This document shows, one piece after another, positions 43,830 to 51,844 of a stretch of DNA of 64,000 bases. This DNA is from Nitrospirales bacterium (GTDB lineage Bacteria; Nitrospirota; Nitrospiria; Nitrospirales; UBA8639). The notes beneath the pieces were generated by a model. It was not told the DNA's origin and searched no databases. It saw nothing but the letters and a program-made list of their open reading frames with translations. Numbering within the stretch: the stretch's first letter is position 1; the number at the start of each line of letters is the position of its first letter. The stretch is from the NCBI GenBank assembly GCA_031315865.1, contig JALDRJ010000002.1, forward strand, positions 1,834,001 through 1,898,000, given 5' to 3'. The position numbers and the translations under genes are program-made.

Positions 43830-44729
43830 TTATTGAAGGTCTTCGTATTCGGGAGCCGCGCCCTCAACTGGTAGTTCGACTTCCCCGAGTTCCATGTCTT
43901 GCATGGCATCCGAGGCTCCACCTGGGTCAATCCCCCGGGGACGAATTTTCCCCTTGAGACCTTTCAGCATTTCTGGCTTGACTTTGAGACTTGGGAGGAT
44001 CATTTGCCCCGGTTTTTCCCCAGGAATCGGCTTCAGCGCTCCTGTTTTTTGGATGGTGGCTTTGAACTCCTGTAATGGCTCTCCCTTGAATTGAAGCCCG
44101 AGCCGGTTTTGGACGATCGGACTGATCTTATTGTCCTTTCCGATGCGAAATCTGGTGCTTGGATTGACCAGGGATTTTGTGTCCACTCGTCGCCCTTTCA
44201 CCTTCACGGTGGGGCCGTTTCTCAAGAACATCATGTATCGTTCACCCTTTTTGTATTTCACGTCGTCATGAATGTTGATGGTGTTGGCGTTAAAGGGTGT
44301 GGCACGCTTGGGTGGGTTTGTGGCCCCTTTGGGTTTGGGGGGGGCCTGGCTCATCGGGGGCATCTCACGGTTACTCACCGGGATTCCGGCTGTCCGGAAT
44401 ACCTGAACCTCCTGGGCAGGTTTTCCTTTCAGAGTTCCTTGGACTTTCATCGTGACGACTTCGATCGCGATCCGTTCGACGCCTCCCGGCTCACCCGGCG
44501 CCTTCACGACTAGGTCATCGGCCCGCTCTACGTTCGTCACTTCGGCTTCCACGACTTCTTGGGCCAGGCCTTTTGCTTCGACCATAGTACGGGGATCATA
44601 GGCCCAAGCCGCAAAGACTGTCGGCTTCGGCTTGTTAAACCAGTATTCGTAGCCCACTTGTCCCACGAACGCGACGAGCAAGACGGCAATGAGCCCTTGC
44701 AAGCATTGATGTGTTTTCTTGGATGTCAT
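43830..44729 (-). CDS. Membrane-anchored periplasmic protein of unknown function
   Basis: A 299-residue protein with one N-terminal transmembrane helix (GLIAVLLVAFVGQVGYEYWF) and the rest outside the cytoplasm. The central part has GTLKGKPAQEVQVFRTAG and KKGERYMMFLRNGP, a pattern seen in exported domains beside matrixin-like proteases, and the region about 110-140 is Pro-rich. I do not recognise a named family. It is 59 bp downstream of the matrixin-like gene on the same strand, so the two likely work together, perhaps as protease and anchor or inhibitor; this is inferred from position only. Confidence 0.7.
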   Translation of the reverse strand: MTSKKTHQCLQGLIAVLLVAFVGQVGYEYWFNKPKPTVFAAWAYDPRTMVEAKGLAQEVVEAEVTNVERADDLVVKAPGEPGGVERIAIEVVTMKVQGTLKGKPAQEVQVFRTAGIPVSNREMPPMSQAPPKPKGATNPPKRATPFNANTINIHDDVKYKKGERYMMFLRNGPTVKVKGRRVDTKSLVNPSTRFRIGKDNKISPIVQNRLGLQFKGEPLQEFKATIQKTGALKPIPGEKPGQMILPSLKVKPEMLKGLKGKIRPRGIDPGGASDAMQDMELGEVELPVEGAAPEYEDLQ

Positions 44730-44788
44730 GTGACGGTTCTCCTTCAGAAATTGAGACAACAAGTCGAATGTGTGAATGACACAATCCG

Positions 44789-45316
44789 CTAATACATCGA
44801 GTTGATGTCAGACCAATTGTGACTATTACTCACATTGCTGCTCGGGCTGTAATAGCCCTTCGCCATGCAGCCATTCGTATTGCTATGGTCTAATCCGAAG
44901 GTGTGTCCAACTTCTTGACAGAACACGCCCTGCGCATTGCTATTCGAATATCCGTAGTAGGAATTGTATTGCGCGTGAGCATGCTTAATTCGGCACCAAC
45001 ACCACTTATGCCACCAATCGAACTCATACGACTTGATCGAAGCCAGTCCGGCCCAGCCTGTTGCACCGGAATTTTGTCCAAAAACACTGATGTCAGTGTG
45101 CGAAGACTTGGTTGGTAGGCTAAGATCGGTATGGGAATCCCAATCCTGTACCGAGGCTTTCGCTTGTGTCTGATGACTTCCCCAGTAATACATGCCGAGT
45201 GTCCGCTTGTCCCAATGCCAGCTTCCCCACTGGTGGGCATCAAGCACTTGGGCATTGAGTGTAAGCAATCCCAGGGCGACCAAAACATACGCCGCCGTTA
45301 AAATTTTCCCTCGCAT
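44789..45316 (-). CDS. Exported matrixin-like protein with altered zinc motif
   Basis: About 175 residues with a signal peptide (VLVALGLLTLNAQVLDA). The C-terminal region has CQEVGHTFGLDHSN followed by NGCM, which matches the metzincin HExxHxxGxxH plus Met-turn layout except that the first zinc-binding His is Gln. Cys-rich and aromatic segments precede it (FDWWHKWCWCRIKHAHAQ). The length suggests a minimal protease domain without a propeptide. Activity is uncertain because one of three His ligands is missing. A perfect AAAGGAGG precedes ATG 45316. It is first in an operon with the membrane-anchored protein. Confidence 0.75.
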   Translation of the reverse strand: MRGKILTAAYVLVALGLLTLNAQVLDAHQWGSWHWDKRTLGMYYWGSHQTQAKASVQDWDSHTDLSLPTKSSHTDISVFGQNSGATGWAGLASIKSYEFDWWHKWCWCRIKHAHAQYNSYYGYSNSNAQGVFCQEVGHTFGLDHSNTNGCMAKGYYSPSSNVSNSHNWSDINSMY

Positions 45317-45488
45317 GTGCAACCTCCTTTAGGGTGTGTGTGAAACGCCATCTGTCCTATTCAGGCGTTTCAAGAATGACTTCATGCCTCCTGTCCCTGG
45401 AACGTATTCCGTCCATTGCTAAAAGGGCCATGACCTTTTTCCCCCTTCCTTTCCTTCCTTCTAGGCCTCCCTTCTAGGTCACGTGATT

Positions 45489-45968
45489 TTATGGTTCACC
45501 GGCTATCTGCGGGCCCAACAAGGTCCCGAGTGTTTTTAGGACTGTTTGGTCTGAGCCGATATAGAGCACCAGGATTTTCCCATTTTGATAAAAGTGCGTT
45601 GGCCCGACCCACCCCACGATCGTATCGTCGATGGCCTTGCCGTCAGGAGAGATGCTGTGTGCCTGCGTTTGCGCAGCAGAAGACGAAGCATACTCAAAGA
45701 CCTGAATATCTTGACCGTTTACTCGTAAAATCTGGCCTGGAACAGCGAAGAAAGGTTGAGAAATCGATCCGGTTGGCGAAACTGTAAGGCCCTGCGCTCG
45801 AAGATTATCGACGAGACTCACGTGATCCTGGGCCGGTCCTCCATGCGAGTTGACCGGCGACTCGGCCCCGTTACAGCTTAAGAGAGTCAACGTCACGACC
45901 GTGGCGAAGACTGTAGCCATCACACCCTGGCGAAGCGAACATCCAAAGCAGATCAGGTCATTCTTCAT
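45489..45968 (-). CDS. Small lipoprotein of unknown function
   Basis: About 159 residues. A hydrophobic segment ends in a lipobox (LTLLSC), followed by a mature part with an SLVDNLRAQGLTV start and a small beta-rich domain (ILRVNGQDIQVFEYAS, then WVGPTHFYQNGKILVLYIG). Similar short exported proteins occur widely without known role. GGAGG lies upstream of ATG 45968; a GTG one codon earlier is possible. A good minus-strand promoter is at 46019-46047. Confidence 0.7.
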   Translation of the reverse strand: MKNDLICFGCSLRQGVMATVFATVVTLTLLSCNGAESPVNSHGGPAQDHVSLVDNLRAQGLTVSPTGSISQPFFAVPGQILRVNGQDIQVFEYASSSAAQTQAHSISPDGKAIDDTIVGWVGPTHFYQNGKILVLYIGSDQTVLKTLGTLLGPQIAGEP

Positions 45969-46018
45969 CACGCATACCTCCCCATGGTCATGACCGCACA
46001 GGTTGGCAAGGGGCCGTG

Positions 46019-46047
46019 ATTGTAAGATATCTCACAAAAAAATCCAA
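46019..46047 (-). promoter_or_regulatory. Sigma-70-type promoter of the small lipoprotein gene
   Basis: On the minus strand TTGGAT (46047-46042), a 17-base spacer and TACAAT (46024-46019) lie about 50 bases before the start codon. The spacing is optimal and both hexamers are close to consensus. Confidence 0.5.
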
Positions 46048-46213
46048 CATTGTACTGGGTAATCTGCATGAAACTTTTCCGTCTCACGTTGACAATATTC
46101 AACAATTTCAATTAGTTAAGTGAATTATGACATTATGTTCTGTAGAGTGAGTCGTACCGTGGAGTTCGACGGTTCATAGATTTTGTAAAAATTTTCGGAT
46201 TTTTGTCGGGGGG

Positions 46214-47887
46214 TTAGCAGCGCGAGTCGGTTGTGAGGAGCGAGAAAATTTTGACCTGCGGGTCTTCATACAACGGCTTGCTCAACGGCGAGAACGTCTG
46301 GAGTTGTGGCTCGTGGTCGCGTGCCCAGTGACGATCGATGATGATGGTATCGACATGGAGTTCCTGAATGAGAAAACAAAGAAGATGAGTAGTTGGAAAA
46401 TGTCGAGCCATGTCTAACTGAAAATTCGAATAGCCGGGTGGAAAGTAACCGGAATAGCCATTCGCAAGACGTTTGCGATGCTGAACCTGTGCGAGCATTC
46501 GGACTGTTTCGAACTCATAGTCGGAAACATGCTGTCCGCCGGGAAAGGGGACATGTGCGACGACGCGTCGTGATCCCTGTTCTCGCAACCACGAGACCCA
46601 TTCTTGCTGTTCAACGCGCGGAAAAGAGTGAAGAGGCTGGGGGATGGCCAGGTTTTCCAGAACAGCCAACAAGCCAACAACGCTGAGAACGAGAACGCTC
46701 TTGAACGGAGTCTGTACGTGCCAAAGCTTCCATAATCCAAAGGCGCTGAATACGCACAGACTCATCTGAAACAGAATGGCGAACCGGAATGGACTGCGAA
46801 ACTCATGATATCCAGGAATGACTGTCCGCAAGGTGTTGAATGGCTGCCACCCGCCGATCGACAGATTCAATCCGAACGAAAGGACCACGCTTGCCCCACC
46901 GACGACAAGAAAATACATGACCCATCGTCGTTGTTTCGTCGCTCGAAGACCGTACACGATTCCCAATCCGCTCAATGTCAGCACACAGAAACCGGGGAAA
47001 AGTCCGCCGGTATCGCCATCATGCTCTTCACGAGGAGGGAATCCAATAAGAGCAGTTCGGGGTCGTGTGACGTAATCTCCAGGCAGAGCCGAGAGAGCCT
47101 GTACGACTTGGTCCGTGCGTGTGAAGCCTTGATTCTGGTGGATCTGTAGTGGACCCCATGCAAACCCCACGCAGGCAAGTATGGTTACCAGGCCGACGCC
47201 GCTTAGTGTGATGACTGCCTTCTGAGAACATTGTCGTTGATGCAGCGCGATAATTCCGGCTAGCAAGGCAAAAGGCGCAAAGAGCAACATCAACTGTTGT
47301 GATGACAAGAATTGCCCCGTGATCCCTAACCCCGCCCAGATTGCGCTCTGGATGGAACCTTCTTTTCCGAACCACACGAATCCTTCGAGCGCCCACAGTA
47401 TTCCGAACAATGGGATCAACGGGAGGACGCCCAACAGCTTCGCGGTCACAGGCATCCCGATCACCAATATTCCACAGAACAGAGAAGGTGAAAAAGGCAT
47501 ATCCAGGCTCCTGGCCAGTCGATAGGCGCACAGTCCGTTCAAGAACAGGCAGAGCAGAAGAGTGATGTTGTATACCGTGGCCGACGAGTCGGTGAGCCAC
47601 CATACCGGGATGGACAAGATTCCCGTGAAAAGTTGAGGCTCAGAGAATGAAAACGTGCCAGGTGACGGGTGAAAAATCGGGGCATCCCAATACCCGGGGA
47701 AGCCGTTCATGGCCTGGGTAGCGTTCCACCAGAGTGTCCAGAGATTGAGAAGGGGCACGGTTAATTCATGTTCTGTTCCGATGGGAAGCGCGTCACTGAG
47801 GTGCCAGACGAGTGGCCAAGTGATAGCGACAGTGGTCAGTGCGAGAACGATGAAGGCAACGACGAAGCGCCGGAAGTCTGTGATGTT
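46214..47887 (-). CDS. Multipass membrane protein, GT-C/YfhO-like
   Basis: A 557-residue protein with about 11 predicted transmembrane helices and a C-terminal extracytoplasmic part (about residues 440-557: RVVAHVPFPGGQ, then GYSGYFPPGYSNF). The first loop (WHLSDALPIGTEHEL, then LNLWTLWWNATQ) resembles GT-C type membrane glycosyltransferases and YfhO-like proteins that act on lipid-linked sugars, but no catalytic Asp motif is secure. The start is uncertain: ATG codons at 47887, 47950 and 48013 are all possible. No partner gene is evident; the neighbouring genes are exported proteins. Confidence 0.7.
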   Translation of the reverse strand, partial: NITDFRRFVVAFIVLALTTVAITWPLVWHLSDALPIGTEHELTVPLLNLWTLWWNATQAMNGFPGYWDAPIFHPSPGTFSFSEPQLFTGILSIPVWWLTDSSATVYNITLLLCLFLNGLCAYRLARSLDMPFSPSLFCGILVIGMPVTAKLLGVLPLIPLFGILWALEGFVWFGKEGSIQSAIWAGLGITGQFLSSQQLMLLFAPFALLAGIIALHQRQCSQKAVITLSGVGLVTILACVGFAWGPLQIHQNQGFTRTDQVVQALSALPGDYVTRPRTALIGFPPREEHDGDTGGLFPGFCVLTLSGLGIVYGLRATKQRRWVMYFLVVGGASVVLSFGLNLSIGGWQPFNTLRTVIPGYHEFRSPFRFAILFQMSLCVFSAFGLWKLWHVQTPFKSVLVLSVVGLLAVLENLAIPQPLHSFPRVEQQEWVSWLREQGSRRVVAHVPFPGGQHVSDYEFETVRMLAQVQHRKRLANGYSGYFPPGYSNFQLDMARHFPTTHLLCFLIQELHVDTIIIDRHWARDHEPQLQTFSPLSKPLYEDPQVKIFSLLTTDSRC

Positions 47888-48168
47888 CATATCGCGCGCG
47901 GGAATAGAGTGTCTTCTCGATGAACCTTGCATCGTCAATCGTCGACTCATCGCATAAGGTTCATACATCAGGCATTGTAGCCTATACCTCACGGCGATGT
48001 ATGGATTGACCATGTGAACATGGCGAAGGCTTAGAGGGGGATCTCAGGAAGCCCAGGTCATGTTGACGGTGGCGGAAGATGAGGGACTCCAGAGCGGGTC
48101 CCTCAGCCACTTGGGTATGCCACGCTGCGTCCGCTCGCTTTTTCAACTCGCCTACGAATTCTATTGAG

Positions 48169-48768
48169 CTAGGGAATGGAAACGATGGTTTGATGCTCGG
48201 TGATCCGAACCTTCTGAATGCCAGATGTGTCTTGTGTACTGAAAATCATCAATCCCGTGTGTTCTCTGACACGTTGAAGAAGATAGGAGACTTCCTGATT
48301 GGCGTAGCGATCATGCGCATCTGTCACCGCTGTTCGTTTGCCAAACAGCGCGTCGGCTTCATCGAAAAAGAGGATGGCTTTCTGCGCTTTGGCTCTGCGG
48401 AAAAACGAATCGATATTCTTCTCCGTTTCTCCGATGTAGCGGCTTACCACTCTTCTGATATCTATCTTTACGAGCGGGCGCTGCAACTCGAGAGCGAGGG
48501 CTGCTGCCGCTTCTAGTTTTTCCTTTTGACGGGGTCCCGCAAAGACGAGCGTTTGCGGGGGAGGTTGTTTCCTGACCTTCCGAGCAAGCTTTTCGAGCTG
48601 CGTTCGTGTTTCAGGAGGTACGTTAAGCTTTTCAATGGGCTGTCCTTGGCCGGTGGCGTGGGGCAATGAAGCGCGGGGACGTGTCAATCGTTCTTTGCCG
48701 ATCGCGAAATCGGTACATGCCAGGATCATCAAGGCACCGAGTAGAAACAGGTAGGTTCGAGCTGTCAT
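48169..48768 (-). CDS. Exported AAA-like protein with broken Walker A
   Basis: A 199-residue protein with an N-terminal signal peptide (LFLLGALMILACTDFAIG) followed by a truncated AAA domain. It closely follows the AAA type seen next to contractile injection systems: VVSRYIGETEKNIDSFF, FFDEADALFGKRTAV, HDRYANQEVSYLLQR. Walker B is intact, but Walker A reads GPRQKEKL in place of GPPGTGKT, keeping only the Lys; sensor 1 is STQD instead of ATN; and the lid with arginine finger is absent. An exported AAA domain cannot use cytosolic ATP, so it is probably a scaffold or binding domain. It lies 82 bp downstream of the module protein at 48851-50650. Confidence 0.75.
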   Translation of the reverse strand: MTARTYLFLLGALMILACTDFAIGKERLTRPRASLPHATGQGQPIEKLNVPPETRTQLEKLARKVRKQPPPQTLVFAGPRQKEKLEAAAALALELQRPLVKIDIRRVVSRYIGETEKNIDSFFRRAKAQKAILFFDEADALFGKRTAVTDAHDRYANQEVSYLLQRVREHTGLMIFSTQDTSGIQKVRITEHQTIVSIP

Positions 48769-48795
48769 GACGAGCCTTTATACGACAGAGGTTGC

Positions 48796-48822
48796 GGCCT
48801 GCCCCCTGTGCACGGGCAGGCC
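48796..48822. terminator. Hairpin between two minus-strand genes
   Basis: GGCCTGCCC and GGGCAGGCC form a perfect 9-bp GC-rich stem with a 9-base loop, 29 bp after the upstream gene's stop. Without a U tract it may be a weak terminator or a processing element that sets the ratio of the two messages. Confidence 0.45.
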
Positions 48823-48850
48823 TTACGGGTGAGGTTCTTCGAAACGTTTC

Positions 48851-50650
48851 TTACTTTTTACTCAAGCGAATGCCGCCCCCGATTTTCAGCGCGATATCCG
48901 CGGGCAGAGCGTTTTTCCCTCCTCCGAAGCTCACGCCAAACCCCTGGAAGTGATCGAGGAAGAACTTGGCGGATGTGAGGTTCCACTTGAGTTTAAACGG
49001 TTTTTGTATTTCGAGTGGAAAGTCAAAGTAAAAATCGAGGCCGCCTCCGGTATTTTGGGGAACTTTGGGAAGCGGAAAGCTGACACCGGCTCCCAAAAAC
49101 CATCCACCGGTCTGCACGGGGTCTTTACGGGGAAAGATTCCCAGTTGTACGCCCCCACCCCCACCCACATTAGTTTTTACCATGCCAGCCAAGTCAAGAA
49201 ACCAGTGTGATTGATTCACGAAGTCAAACGCAAACCGGACTCCGATTTCTCCTCCACCGACCTTGGCCGCGTTTCCTCCCAAGGCCAGCGTCGCAGAGGC
49301 AAACGACCCTCGAGATCGGACCTGAGATCCATTCCCGGAGTTCACGACGGCCAATGCCTGGCGGATTGGCCCCCCGATCATGTTTTTAAATGTGTTTTGC
49401 ACGGTCTGAGCCGGTTTGTCGCACATTCTGTCGGGATCCATGAGCTGTTTCACCGCTCGCGTATTCTTCGGATTCGATAGGATCTGTGCGGCTTCTATCA
49501 CACGTTGGATCGACGCGGCCTGCTGTTGTTTAATCGTCTCGATCGCGTCGAGAAGGGCTTTCTGAGCTTTGGGGAGTTGAAGGGCTTTGGCGAGTTGTTT
49601 TTTGAGCGGATCGAGAATCATGGCCTTGGCTTTAGCCACAGCTTGCGTCGTTTTGAGCGCGACTTTGCAGGCTCCGATGGCTGTCTGTTGCGCAAGATAT
49701 TTTGCTTTTTCCGCTGCGTCTTTGGCGGCTTTTTCTGCTGCGCGTTTAGCTTGTAAGGCTGCCTGGTTCACGTCTTTGCCGACTTTTTGCGCCGTTCGTC
49801 CCAAATTTTTGCCTGTTTTTCTGACCGTGCTGTGGGCTTGTTTATACGTCTTGTTGACTTGTTTTTTAGCTTTCTGGAACGTCTTGTCCAGCCAACCACG
49901 AGGTTGAATGCCGCTATACGATCCCGTGGCTTCCAGGGTCTGTCCGTTGGGGAGCATGAGCATGAGATAATGTCGGTCCGATTCTTGTTCTGTAGAACCG
50001 GGAAGAGACAGCGCGATCAGTTCGTCAAGTTCAGCATCGTTTGTCCCTTTCTGCGCTTCGATCAGGAGTGCGTCGTGTCGTTCGCTCCCGGGAATCAAGC
50101 GAATCCAGTCTTGCGCGTCTTCGGCCGTATAGTCTCCTGCTTCCACGATGACGGGACTGCCGTCCGGGGCGGTAAAGTACACGGCTTTGTCGAATGTGAC
50201 GGTGTTAGGGCTTCCTGAAAGCGGCATGTCCTGAGGAATGGCCCGGCTTTGGATGCCTGGGTATGTGCCTACAGCCTGCCACACCTGTCCGTTCGGTAAG
50301 AACAGCATGATGATATGGGTATTGGCTAAGGGGCCTTCCTGTCCAGGAACTGACACGGCGGTCGGCGTGGAGATTTCAGATGTATGAGATGTCTCATCTG
50401 CTTCGAGCGTCGTGGAGGTTTTTGAGAGCGTGTTGGTGAGTTGAAGGGCGTTTTCTTCTTTCGTCACCATGTAGTTTCCAGGTTCGACGAGGGTCTCTTC
50501 TCCCTGGAAGTCTTCGAATTGCACGGTTTTTCCCAAGGAGATGAAATTGGCTGCGTCCTCAGGCACTGCGGCGTGGATCGTTGAGACGAAGCTGAGCAGT
50601 CCAAGAACTGCGGCATGAGTGAATGTGTTCATGAATCGAGGGAATCGCAT
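48851..50650 (-). CDS. Exported protein with two tandem recurrent modules, helical middle and beta-rich C terminus
   Basis: A 599-residue protein with a signal peptide (AAVLGLLSFVSTIHA). Two copies of the recurrent ~100-residue module lie in tandem at about residues 34-137 (VQFEDFQGEETLVEPGNYMV, LFLPNGQVWQAVGTYPGI) and 149-252 (VYFTAPDGSPVIVEAGDYTA, LMLPNGQTLEATGSYSGI). A long Ala/Lys-rich helix follows (about 255-410), then a Gly-rich, beta-strand C terminus (GGGGGVQLGIFPRKD, WFLGAGVSFPLPKV) that could be a small barrel or membrane-associated sheet. AGGAG precedes ATG 50650. The exported AAA-like gene follows in the same direction. Function unknown. Confidence 0.75.
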   Translation of the reverse strand: MRFPRFMNTFTHAAVLGLLSFVSTIHAAVPEDAANFISLGKTVQFEDFQGEETLVEPGNYMVTKEENALQLTNTLSKTSTTLEADETSHTSEISTPTAVSVPGQEGPLANTHIIMLFLPNGQVWQAVGTYPGIQSRAIPQDMPLSGSPNTVTFDKAVYFTAPDGSPVIVEAGDYTAEDAQDWIRLIPGSERHDALLIEAQKGTNDAELDELIALSLPGSTEQESDRHYLMLMLPNGQTLEATGSYSGIQPRGWLDKTFQKAKKQVNKTYKQAHSTVRKTGKNLGRTAQKVGKDVNQAALQAKRAAEKAAKDAAEKAKYLAQQTAIGACKVALKTTQAVAKAKAMILDPLKKQLAKALQLPKAQKALLDAIETIKQQQAASIQRVIEAAQILSNPKNTRAVKQLMDPDRMCDKPAQTVQNTFKNMIGGPIRQALAVVNSGNGSQVRSRGSFASATLALGGNAAKVGGGEIGVRFAFDFVNQSHWFLDLAGMVKTNVGGGGGVQLGIFPRKDPVQTGGWFLGAGVSFPLPKVPQNTGGGLDFYFDFPLEIQKPFKLKWNLTSAKFFLDHFQGFGVSFGGGKNALPADIALKIGGGIRLSKK

Positions 50651-51119
50651 AAAAACTCCTCATTTGGGGGCTATGCCCGTGAAATATTCAATCGGGACGT
50701 TTCTCGATTAGTCGCCTGAATTGGCACAAGGGTTCAACAATGAATTCGAATTTCCTCCATTGGTGTGGCTCAGACGCAAGCCGAGAGCGTACCCAGGGCG
50801 TGGGAACACAAGACGGCTATTCGTACTCAAAGGGATATTGTTATCAGACGGCATACGTGAAGTTATGTCAAGAATCAGGAGTCGCATGTTTCCATTTCCG
50901 ACCCTTCGGGTTGATTATTGGCCAGATAGGAAGCTACCACGTCTGTCGAATGAGATGGAACGCTCGACTGGAAAACATCGGCCTCGATCACATGCTTCTA
51001 GGTACCCAGAGCACGACCGCCGAGAAACATGTTTGAATGAACCGATGTGAACGGGAATGGGAAACTGTTGAGAGGTTCGCCAGTGACCTGACGGAACCCC
51101 TCATCGACGGTCGATAGGA
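50651..51119. other. Intergenic region
   Basis: A 469-bp gap between two minus-strand genes. Overlapping plus-strand frames of about 100 codons are present, but their composition (Arg/Cys/His-rich, no ribosome site, different frames over the same bases) argues against genes. No repeat or hairpin stands out. Confidence 0.4.
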
Positions 51120-51536
51120 TTAGGAAGCAGGGGCATCATACCGAGCGGTGATATAGTCAACTCCGGCACGTAGAACCTTTTGCCAACTTCGTTCTAAATC
51201 AGGGGAAAACTTTTGATCGCACTGCTTGACGGATTTAATCAGACTGTCGATCCAGAATTGGTAGAGATTCGGGTTGATGTTCATGTGTTGTTTGTTGTGG
51301 CTTTCTGCGATCCGATCGAGCGTCATGGTCCCTGCGGGCTTTCCTTCAAGGTGCGCTAGCAGCATCCCGATGCCAGTGCGCAGCAATTCTTTTTGTTTTT
51401 TGAAATCGGTATTGCTGAACATCGGCTTGATGGAAGGGTGACTTTTCAGAAATTCTTCATAGAAGTAGTCGATAAAGTTCGGATTCATGGCACAGCGTCC
51501 ATAGCTTTGCCGAACAGGGGTTAATAATTCTTGCAT
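51120..51536 (-). CDS. Single-domain bacterial globin
   Basis: A 138-residue heme globin. The helix with the proximal His reads ESHNKQHMNINPNLYQFW, matching the F-helix region of flavohaemoglobin-type globins, and PIRQSYGR-like N-terminal and PMFSNTDFKKQKELL segments fit the A and C-E helices. The flavoreductase domain is absent. Roles in the family include oxygen or nitric-oxide handling and redox sensing. ATG 51536 has a strong AGGAGGGC upstream; longer in-frame starts to 51644 are unlikely. No coexpressed partner is evident. Confidence 0.85.
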   Translation of the reverse strand: MQELLTPVRQSYGRCAMNPNFIDYFYEEFLKSHPSIKPMFSNTDFKKQKELLRTGIGMLLAHLEGKPAGTMTLDRIAESHNKQHMNINPNLYQFWIDSLIKSVKQCDQKFSPDLERSWQKVLRAGVDYITARYDAPAS

Positions 51537-51844
51537 GCCTGCCCTCCTGAGTAATGAAGAGATTGATGTTCTGACGATTATCGGCGACGTCTTGCTGTTT
51601 CTGTAGCCATAGCAATCTGACAGGACTGTCCCCGACAGATTCATAGGACCTTTCTCATGAATGATTAAGAAAATGAACGCAGAATATCGTGCTTACTCTG
51701 CGACAAGGCGTGTGACGCGAACTGAGTTTGAGACACCGAAATGCCTGAAGCCGGCTGGTAAAATTGCTAGAAATGATTTTAACGGAGGGTCTTGGTCAGT
51801 GGTTTGAGGTCGATCGTGTCGAAAGTGCCAACAATTTTGAACAA
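51537..51844. other. Intergenic region
   Basis: A 308-bp gap between the globin and antiporter genes, both on the minus strand. It should hold the globin promoter and the antiporter terminator. I saw no clear hairpin, repeat or acceptable reading frame. Confidence 0.4.

Noticed and set aside
50721-51050. Plus-strand open frames of about 100 codons.
   Set aside because: Two frames overlap the same bases, neither has a ribosome site, and composition does not resemble the neighbouring genes.
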